NCBI GenBank assembly: GCA_937872385.1
Contig: CALMSO010000071.1
Location: 1-64,000 of the forward strand
DNA length: 64,000 nucleotides
Origin: an uncultured Saprospiraceae bacterium
GTDB lineage: Bacteria > Bacteroidota > Bacteroidia > Chitinophagales > Saprospiraceae
Direction of reading: 5' to 3'
Below the pieces are notes generated by a model that ran no database searches, had not been told where the DNA came from, and was given only the letters and a program-made list of their open reading frames with translations. Below, in pieces: positions 55,292-63,100 of the stretch; positions within the stretch are counted from its first letter, which is position 1, and every line of letters begins with the position of its first letter. The position numbers and the translations under genes were made by a program.

Positions 55292-56524
55292 TTATTTTAC
55301 GTTTTTGTTAATTAGTTCAATTCCTTTTTCAAGGGTTTCATCTTTTTCGGTCGTTGTTTGCACCACATAATTAGTTGGCAAATACTTTTCTCTTGGCGTT
55401 CCATTTATATGAAAAAGTTTAGCTGTTGAAAGGCGATAACCAAAACTTTGATTTTTAAATGAAAACGCACTTACTTCTCCTGCTAATTTTTCCATTTCTG
55501 AACCAACGATTTCTGCTCTTTCCATTCCTTCAAAGCCAATTGCAAGTCCTTCGCCCATACTTCCTGTCCAACGACCTACTAAAATTACAACTGGTTTCTC
55601 ATATTGCTCTTTTCTTGGGCTTACATACTCAGTCCAACTTCTTTCAACAATAGGATTGCTGTCATACTGTTCCTTTGTCCAATGTTTTTGATATGGTTTT
55701 GATTTATTAATAAACCGACTCATAATTCCACGAGCGACATAAGAATTTCCACCAGCGACTGTATTCCTTAAATCAATTATCAACCCTTTGGTATTCATCA
55801 ATTTGTCAAGTGTTTTGTCAAATTCGTTAATTAAGCTATTATTTCCTAATGAATTGTTTATTCTAATTATTCCGATACCATTTTTTATGGTGGATGTTAA
55901 AGGTTCAGAAGTTTGTTTAATTTTAAGTTTGTCTAAATCAAATTCAATGGTCTTATTATTTTCTAACTTTAATGTGATAATTCTTGGCTGATTATAGCGA
56001 CCTGCCAAAATTTTATTGAGAATCCATTCTCTAACCTTTTCAGAATTTTTGTCATTGCAATGTGTTGGAAATTGTTCAATTGCTTGCTTAAAATCAGTCC
56101 CGTTGATTTTTAATAATTCTGCTCTAATTATATTTTGTTCGAGATTTTCTATCTGAGTTTGCCACACATTAGAAACAATCGGCTTCCCGTTTTTGATAGT
56201 CGCATATATTGGTGAATATAATCTGAATGAAGAATTTCTGTTTGTGTTTAAAATTAGATGACTATCATAAAATTCGGCCAACAAATACTCGAAAAAAAGC
56301 ACGGTTTGCGCTTCTGTTTTGATATTGGGTATTTGATTTTCGTAATATTCCCGGATGCAGTTTAAATCAATATTTTTTTCTTGTAAATAAACGTAATTCT
56401 GTGATAAGTCAGTTAAGATTTGGTTTAAATCTTCTTTGACTTTTGTTTGGTCTATTTTGTTGTTTTGTGAATTAGCACAAGAAAAATTTAGAAAGATTAT
56501 AAACGTTAAAATCAGTTGTTTCAT
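55292..56524 (-). CDS. S41-family peptidase (lipoprotein), in cassette-like context
   Basis: A 410-residue protein with a signal sequence MKQLILTFIIFLNFSCANS, with the cysteine a likely lipid anchor. The S41 domain shows GLIIDLRNTVAGGNSYV (about 235), VVILVGRWTGSMGEGLAI (catalytic Ser near 318) and ERAEIVGSEMEKLAGE (Lys nearby). Tail-specific proteases of this family cleave envelope substrates. The gene is visibly richer in A+T than the core genes, fits between two attC-like sites and starts 37 bases from the 104-bp repeat, so it looks like a captured cassette. Confidence 0.85.
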   Translation of the reverse strand: MKQLILTFIIFLNFSCANSQNNKIDQTKVKEDLNQILTDLSQNYVYLQEKNIDLNCIREYYENQIPNIKTEAQTVLFFEYLLAEFYDSHLILNTNRNSSFRLYSPIYATIKNGKPIVSNVWQTQIENLEQNIIRAELLKINGTDFKQAIEQFPTHCNDKNSEKVREWILNKILAGRYNQPRIITLKLENNKTIEFDLDKLKIKQTSEPLTSTIKNGIGIIRINNSLGNNSLINEFDKTLDKLMNTKGLIIDLRNTVAGGNSYVARGIMSRFINKSKPYQKHWTKEQYDSNPIVERSWTEYVSPRKEQYEKPVVILVGRWTGSMGEGLAIGFEGMERAEIVGSEMEKLAGEVSAFSFKNQSFGYRLSTAKLFHINGTPREKYLPTNYVVQTTTEKDETLEKGIELINKNVK

Positions 56525-56560
56525 TTATGTTACGATTGTTGTTTCAAATTGTGTTACAAC

Positions 56561-56664
56561 GGCTCTGCAGCTTGGCGCAGTAGCGGATTTTTACCACTAA
56601 TGTTGTGATACGAAGCACTGCACCCGCCATTACGCAAAACCGCTGTTAGTGGCTGAGCTTCTTT
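56561..56664 (-). repeat. 104-bp direct repeat, copy 1 (attC-like), downstream of the methyltransferase
   Basis: By my reading identical to 59255-59358. On the minus strand it starts AAAGAAGCTCAGCC and reads on through ACTAACAGCGGTTTTGCG, GCGGGTGCAGTGCTTCG and finally CCAAGCTGCAGAGCC, followed here by GTTGT. The AAC ... GTT ends and internal imperfect palindrome (CCGCTACTGCGC vs GCGTAATGGCGG) are the expected shape of an attC. The MTase stop codon lies inside it. Confidence 0.85.
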
Positions 56665-58201
56665 TTGTCGTCCCATATTTTGTCTTTGGTTCACGAAAAA
56701 GTTCAAGTTGTCCGTCAGCGTTTTTGTATGGACGTTTCAAGTTAAACTGTGCAACAATGTGCTCCGGTATTGGTAGTTTGCTGAGGTTGCCCGGTTCAAC
56801 TTTTATAGCTCCTGAACCATAGCTTTTACCAACGAGTTTTAAGTTCTCTAACGTGTCTGGATGATTTAATGCTTTCCAAAGATTGTCAATATATTCTTGG
56901 TCGTCATAGATTGGGTAAACACAAAGAAAACCTGTCAATGGTAATACGCCTGCCTCATTTTTAATAAACCTTGTATTTCGTCTGCCGAGATATGCAAACA
57001 ACAAAGGCGGAACTTTACGTTGTTCCATTTTGTACCAAGGCTTTCTTTGCTGAATTAGTGAACGTGCAGGAAGTCCCATTTCTTCTCCAACTTTCAAGTA
57101 GTCTTTTATTGACTTTGGATAACTCTCCTGTCCGTTTATTGATAACAAATATGTTGGGCGATTTTCTTTGTCTAATTTTTCAATATCTCTCAAAGTTAAA
57201 ACACTTTCAGTTGCATCTTTAGTCCTGCCAACTGCTCTTTTGAGAAATTCAGTAGGAATATTCAATTCTTTAACTTGTTGAGATGTCAAAAAGAAAAATT
57301 CATTTGAACCTGTCGCTATGCCTCTCATAACATTTGCAAAATCGTTCAAATGAAATTTAAACCCATTATGATTTTGTTCAGGTCTTGATAAACCTGTTGT
57401 CAGACCTTCTTTTAGTTGGCGAGTTGTTATTTCTAAACTATCAAACTCCTTTAATTCGAAATTAGAAGATACAAGTTTAAATAAGTCGTTAGAATATGCT
57501 TGATTAGCTCTAATCCATTGTAATGTTTTTTGCGGCTTACTATTCTTAATCATAAAAATAATTGCATTGGTATCAACATTTGGAAAGGGCGTAGCCCTTT
57601 CATCAAATGTAATTACACATTCAACGCAAAATTTTTCAGAAATCCACTTCCACAAGTTCTTGGCAAATTTTCCCTCACAAGTGTCTGCTGGCATTATGAA
57701 AGCAAGTTTTCCGTCTTGCTCTAAAAGATTTAATGCCTGAATTAAAAAGTAAATGTGATACCCCGCTCTGCCGTCTATTGAATTTCCTGTTATTGATGTC
57801 GCAATTTTCTTGAGAAGCAATTTAGTCTCTTCATCAATTCTGTGATGCCTTATGTAAGGAGGATTTGCAACGATTGCTTTGAATTTTCTATTAGGTGGGT
57901 TTTTAATAAAATCCCTGTTCTCAACAAAGCACTTTTCTTTGTTGTAAATCTCATCTGATAAAACTTCAGGGTCAATATCTGTTCCAAAAAAGGAAACATT
58001 TTGTTTGTTGAGATTTAGCAATGCTTCATAAAATGCTCCTCTGCCTGTTGCAGGGTCAAAAACCAAGTCTGTGTTTTCTGACACGTAAGCAATCATTGCC
58101 TCCGCTACCCAACTCGGTGTCCAAAACTGGCCTTTGTCACGAAGAATTTCTCTTTCGTTCCATTCGGTTGGCAGTTTCTGATGTGATTTTAATTTTCCCA
58201 T
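56630..58201 (-). CDS. type II DNA adenine methyltransferase (N6), cassette-borne
   Basis: This is a class I SAM-dependent methyltransferase that protects the recognition site of the adjacent endonuclease. SAM-binding VFDPATGRGAFYEALL lies near residue 46 and the catalytic NPPY motif in AIVANPPYIRHHRI near 112 (N6-adenine type, TaqI/Eco57I-like). The second half is a target-recognition region (GSGAIKVEPGNLSKLPIP). The 523-residue length fits. It overlaps the endonuclease gene by one base. Its last ten or so codons and the TAA come from the 104-bp repeat. Confidence 0.9.
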   Translation of the reverse strand: MGKLKSHQKLPTEWNEREILRDKGQFWTPSWVAEAMIAYVSENTDLVFDPATGRGAFYEALLNLNKQNVSFFGTDIDPEVLSDEIYNKEKCFVENRDFIKNPPNRKFKAIVANPPYIRHHRIDEETKLLLKKIATSITGNSIDGRAGYHIYFLIQALNLLEQDGKLAFIMPADTCEGKFAKNLWKWISEKFCVECVITFDERATPFPNVDTNAIIFMIKNSKPQKTLQWIRANQAYSNDLFKLVSSNFELKEFDSLEITTRQLKEGLTTGLSRPEQNHNGFKFHLNDFANVMRGIATGSNEFFFLTSQQVKELNIPTEFLKRAVGRTKDATESVLTLRDIEKLDKENRPTYLLSINGQESYPKSIKDYLKVGEEMGLPARSLIQQRKPWYKMEQRKVPPLLFAYLGRRNTRFIKNEAGVLPLTGFLCVYPIYDDQEYIDNLWKALNHPDTLENLKLVGKSYGSGAIKVEPGNLSKLPIPEHIVAQFNLKRPYKNADGQLELFREPKTKYGTTKRSSATNSGFA

Positions 58202-59238
58202 CAGAGTTGGTTTAAAACGTTAATTGCTTCGTCAGCAATAGTTAAAGAACCGCCTTCAAATTTCACATAGGGCAAAATGTGTCCGTTTTTGTCCTCTATG
58301 AACGCAGGGATTAATTGAGGTCTTTCGCTTGCTATTCCAAGCGGATAGGCATAATGATAGTAATACTTATAGATGGCTTTTTTTGTTGTTGCACCACCTG
58401 GTGCTTGAAAAACTTGTTCAGTTGGGAGAATTAGTCCTTCTGAAACTAAGCGTTGTGCTTCGTCAAAAGAAAGTCCATAAGCTCTGTCAAAGAAAACGTG
58501 CCAAACGTGAATTGGGATTTTATTTTCATCTTGCCATTTGTTTAGAGGAATTCTGTCTTCCTCTTTAATAATAACTGTTGGGAGAACCGCAGTTTTTGCA
58601 AGCCCCATTTTGCCACCAAGCCGTTTTTGGGCTTTCATTGGGGTTTTATAGTCAGGCATTTTCTCGGCAACCCAGAGCGAGTTTTCACATTCTACAGCAA
58701 TAACTGCTTTTTGAACGAGGGGTTGCAGTTTATCCTCTGTTATAAATGGAAGTTCTTCTTCGCCCCCGATTTGATTTAAAAAGTCGTCAATAAACGCTTT
58801 GTCGAAGTTTTTGAAAACTAAAAGGTCTGGACATTTAATATTGCCAAGTCCCGCAGCCTCTAAACGTTCAAAGTACAATTCAAATGCTCTAACGTCATCT
58901 GTTGGTGCTGTTCCACTTGGTCCGTAAGCAATTGCATAAAATTTATCTGTTTTGTTAACAGCGTCAATCAAGCGTTTCTCACTCCATACGCCCTGCGACC
59001 ACCTCATTAGGAAGTCGCTTCCACGCAATTTTCTTGGGTTGAGCCAAAAGTTAGTCCAAGTTATTTCTGTAATACCTCTAAGTTCAAGTTCAATATCCTC
59101 TGTTGAAACTGATAAAACTCTCTCAAATGGATGCATTTCTGTTGTCATATTTAATTTCCGAAAGTTACTTTTTATTCTCTGTTTTTTGTTGGTAAAAGCC
59201 TGCTTTTTATTCACAATGTTCCACTGCTGCACGGTCAT
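58201..59238 (-). CDS. type II restriction endonuclease (AccI-like family)
   Basis: The 345-residue protein has GITEITWTNFWLNPRKLRGS (about 55-75), then WSQGVWSEKRLIDAVN and DDVRAFELYFERLEAAGLG. A PD-(D/E)xK-like centre is CPDLLVF with AVECENSLWVAEKM downstream, and HVWHVFFDRAYGLSFDEAQR follows. This pattern recalls the AccI/XamI group that cuts around GT-MK-AC or GTCGAC, but I cannot be sure of the specificity. The ATG is 17 bases from the 104-bp repeat, so there is hardly room for a promoter of its own. It is coupled to the MTase (TGATG). Confidence 0.72.
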   Translation of the reverse strand: MTVQQWNIVNKKQAFTNKKQRIKSNFRKLNMTTEMHPFERVLSVSTEDIELELRGITEITWTNFWLNPRKLRGSDFLMRWSQGVWSEKRLIDAVNKTDKFYAIAYGPSGTAPTDDVRAFELYFERLEAAGLGNIKCPDLLVFKNFDKAFIDDFLNQIGGEEELPFITEDKLQPLVQKAVIAVECENSLWVAEKMPDYKTPMKAQKRLGGKMGLAKTAVLPTVIIKEEDRIPLNKWQDENKIPIHVWHVFFDRAYGLSFDEAQRLVSEGLILPTEQVFQAPGGATTKKAIYKYYYHYAYPLGIASERPQLIPAFIEDKNGHILPYVKFEGGSLTIADEAINVLNQL

Positions 59239-59254
59239 CTAAAATGGCAGGTAA

Positions 59255-59358
59255 GGCTCTGCAGCTTGGCGCAGTAGCGGATTTTTACCACTAATGTTGT
59301 GATACGAAGCACTGCACCCGCCATTACGCAAAACCGCTGTTAGTGGCTGAGCTTCTTT
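59255..59358 (-). repeat. 104-bp direct repeat, copy 2 (attC-like), upstream of the restriction gene
   Basis: Identical by eye to copy 1 and in the same orientation. It lies directly after the GDCCVxC gene and before the endonuclease start. The two copies bracket exactly one restriction-modification pair (2,694-base period). Confidence 0.88.
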
Positions 59359-59370
59359 GTTTTCTGTCCG

Positions 59371-59577
59371 TTAGCAACATTTTTTGTCTTGCTGAATTGG
59401 TGGACAAGCAACATTTCCGTAGCTACAATATACGCAACAATCGCTTTGTTTTGGTTTTAAAACCGTTTTGCAATTTTCACATTCGTAAAAATATTGACAA
59501 GCGTCTGTCGGCATTGTTTCTTCTTTATTGTGTCCACAGTTTGGGCAAGTGATTATTGATTGTAATAGGACTTCCAT
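59371..59577 (-). CDS. GDCCVxC-domain zinc-binding small protein, cassette-borne
   Basis: A 68-residue protein with nine cysteines: CPNCGHNKEE (11-20), YECENCKT (31-38), DCCVYCSYG (46-54), then ACPP and the final CC. It matches the small GDCCVxC family (here SDCCVYC) often carried on mobile elements with metal-resistance genes. It binds metal in all likelihood, but the role is unknown. The stop lies 13 bases before repeat copy 2, the position expected for a gene cassette with its attC. Confidence 0.78.
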   Translation of the reverse strand: MEVLLQSIITCPNCGHNKEETMPTDACQYFYECENCKTVLKPKQSDCCVYCSYGNVACPPIQQDKKCC

Positions 59578-60142
59578 TTTAATTTTCCTTTTTGTCGGTT
59601 ACAGAATATCCTGTTGAGTTAATCCATAACAATAGGCAATCCGAACTTCTGGGCGACCAGCCTCGCGCGCTTCGGGATTTCAGTGCCCGGGTGCTTGTGC
59701 TGTACGACCCAATCTGGAAGTGTTGTCTTTTTTTATATTCCCTAACTTACGGAGTAATAAAATTAAATAAAAAACACCAACAAACCATTGATTTTAAAGA
59801 ATTTTTCACCGATTTCGAGGCTTGGAAATAACCTATTCCCTAAGTTTTTTCGGAATTACGGTTTAATTGGAACAGGGTTTAAAAAAGTTGATGGGTTGAG
59901 GATATAACGCCTACTGACTGTGCGGCGAACAGCGAAAAGCAAATCGCAAACAGTGTCCCGTCCTGAAACCTGGCGTCTAAAATCTATCGTCTATTATCTA
60001 AAAATCTACCTATTCGCGGTTTTACATTCCGTGTGTTACATTTTACGGTTGGTGTATGCCTAAAATAATTATGTTATGTCCGCATACCGAAATTAAATTG
60101 ATTTAACAATTTGATTTTCAGGTTTTTGTAAAAAAATTATGC
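59578..60142. other. intergenic region with heptad repeats
   Basis: About 565 bases between the cassette cluster and the subtilisin gene. GCGAACA/GCAAATC-type units (about 59928-59953) and TCTATCG/TCTATTA/TCTAAAA units (about 59967-60010) keep a seven-base period and resemble those near 43.6, 50.9 and 1.3 kb. A 79-codon ORF at 59592-59831 on the plus strand has no family features. No attC-like end is clear here. Confidence 0.5.
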
Positions 60143-63100
60143 TTATCGCACAAGAATGAGCCGCTCGGTAAATTGCTCCAGCGCACTTTCTATACGCAGC
60201 CAGTAGTAGCCGCCCGGCAAGTGGCCGAGGTCGAGGGGTGTTTCGTTGTCGCCTTCGTGGGCAGTGAGTAGCTGCTGTGCTTTTATCTTGCCGGAAACAT
60301 CCATGATGGTGACTTGTACCGATTCGGTGCTCCTACTGAAGTATCGCAGCGTAGCAGCGTCGCTCGTTGGGTTAGGAAAAATAGAGACTACTGGCCGCAG
60401 CTCCTGCGCCGGATGCACCGACCGGATATTAGGAATGGCTACAGGAGGCTGATCTTCGGGTACCAAGTTTCCGTTGGGCCCGATTACGATGCTATAATCC
60501 TCCACCTCGCCATAGGCAAAAGAGCCGCAGGGTAGAGGGGGAGTGCCGTAACGCATACTGACGCGGAGGGTCGTGCGGCCAGACAGGGCTTGTGCTGGGA
60601 TGATAATTGTGCCGTTTACAGGCGTATTGAAACCATCGGCTGCAAATAGTTCTTCGCCGGGGTCGAGGAAGTCTCCATCTTGGTTTAAGTCTATCCAGAT
60701 GCGCCAAAATTCGCGGAAAGCGCTCGATGCGTAGCCTGGCGTCAAGGTGATAGGGTAGCTGCTGCCCGGCGTGGCTGGTAGGGACAGATGTTTGAAATTG
60801 CCATAGCCGCCATTGTCGCCGCTGGTGTGCGCCCAGTCGCCGATGCGCACGCGCTCAATCCATTCAAAGCGGGTGCTGCTGCCTTTAGCTTGGCAATTGA
60901 CAGGATCTTGAAATTCTACCCGCGCCGAGCCCATGGCGGTGCAACCGTTATGATCCGTCACGTTTACGTTGTAGGTGCCTGGCCCTACGTTGTTGAGGTC
61001 TTTGCTCGTAGCGCCATTCGACCAGCGGAAGGAGTAACCCGGTTGCCCACCGCTCACATTGAGTATAATGGAACCATTACTGCCACCAAAAGCATGTATC
61101 ACATTGAAAGACAGTTGAATAGCCGATGGTGTGCTGATGTTCACAGCGGCAGTGGTGCGGCATCCTCGGCTGTCAGTGACGGTGAGGGAGTGAATACCCG
61201 GCATCAGTCCGGTGGCAGAGGGCGCATTTTGTCCATTGCTCCAGGCGTAGTTGTAGGGGGGCGTACCTCCGGTGGGCGTTGCGGTCGAGATGCCGTCATT
61301 AGCGCCAGCGCAAGTGATGTTTCTTGCCGTCAGGCTTACGCGCAAAGGGGAGGCTTGGGTAAGTGTGGTAGCCGCTGTCTGGGTACAGCCGTTGGCATCG
61401 GTCACGGTGAGCTGGTACGTCCCGACGGAAAGCCCGCTGATGGTAGCCGTGGTGCGATTGTTGCTCCATTGATAAGTGTAGGGTGGCGTGCCGCCACTGA
61501 CTTGGGCTGTGATAGAGCTGCCGGTGCTTTCGGCGCAGGTGCCGTTTTCGGTTTGTAATATAATGGCGAGTTCAGCCGGTTGTAAAATGGTCACGACCGC
61601 CGTGGCGTTGTTTTGCGCAGCATCTGAAACCGTAACCCAATACGTGCCCGCGCCCAATCCGGTGGCCGTAGCGCCGTTAGCGCCGTGGCTCCAGCGGTAG
61701 GTGTAGTTGCCTGCTCCGCCAGAGGCAAAGACGGTAGCCGATCCGTTTCGTTCGCCAAAACAAGATACATGGCGGACATTGCCCGTTTGTATTTGCAATG
61801 CAGTGGTCGGCGTCCCTGCTTCAAGGCAAAAGGCATGCGATTGGATATTGCCAAACTGCCCGCCGGAGGCCAGTACTTGCCCGGCAGCATTGCTGAGGCG
61901 ATAGCTGCCCTGACCATTGCCGCAGCACATACCATCGTTGTAGGTGTCGTACATATTCAAGTTATAACAGCCATAAGGCAGACAGAAATCTAATTGCAAG
62001 GTAGAATTAGGTGCCTGCGAAACATACGGCCCACCCGACATCCAGACGTAGCCGCTGGCGTCCTTGATGTCCCAGAACGTTTCGCCAGGATAGCGATCAA
62101 ACATAAGGCGCAATGAAAGCGAAGCTTCGCAGGGGCGATGCTGATACCATTTTGCCACGGCCCGACGCCCGGGCACTCCGCCCGCCGGCCGGGCGCGCAC
62201 GCTGAACCAATGCCCTTGCCAGGACGCCATACTCATTTGAAAATTAGTATCTTGTGTAGTGCCAATAATTTCCATGTATTGGTTGCCCAATTTATAGACG
62301 TCGTAAGACTGAGCGCCCGGCACACTTCGCCAACGCAACCCGGCTGTATTTTGCGAAACGTAAAAAAAGTTGAAATCCGGGGTTTCTATAATCGAAAAAG
62401 GCTGTGGCGAACGGGCCTCTGCTCCGTTGCGGCGCACTCTGATGAGGGCTTGCGCTGCTTGTAGGTTGCCGGGTACTTGCCAGTCATAGTGCCGAAGGTG
62501 CCCAGCGATGCCGTTGGCAATGGATTGCCAGTTGGTGCCCTGATTGGTTGAGTACTCGATAGAAAAAGTGCCGGTATTGCCGATTGCATCCCAACGGAGC
62601 GTGGTCGTTTCGCCAGGCACTATGCTTTCGCCGCCAGTGGGATAGGCTATTTCTAACGCTTCCATTTCAAAATAATACACCACCAAGTAGGGCTGCGGCC
62701 CTTTGGGTACCAAATGCCCCCTGACACGAACGGTATAATTGCCTGGCACAGGCTCGTTGATGACGATTTGCTCCACATTATTGCGACGGTCCACGCCCGG
62801 TGCGGCCGGTTTGTTCAGGCTGTCTCGGTGCGGAGCCGCACTCAGTACCCAGGGCAGGTGGCTGCTACCGTCGGGTGCTTGTAGGGTCAGATCGAGGTCG
62901 TTGACTAAAGCTTTACTGGCCAACGCCAGTCCTTCGGGGTCGTGCCAGTATAGCATCACCCGGAGCCTTTGTGTGCCCGCTGGCACCTGTATGGTATGGT
63001 TGCGGGTTGCGTTGTGGGTCGCAGTTGCTGATTGATACCAACGATTTTGCAATAATTGTAAAGCCCTCCGGCCGTGCACGCGGCCCCAGCCAGTGATGTA

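Noticed and set aside
59592..59831. 79-codon plus-strand ORF after the cassette cluster
   Set aside because: It has no family features and AT-rich filler composition, and I see no promoter before it.
60788..61558. 256-codon plus-strand ORF inside the subtilisin gene
   Set aside because: It is antisense to the SprB-like repeats and arises from their glycine/threonine-rich composition.
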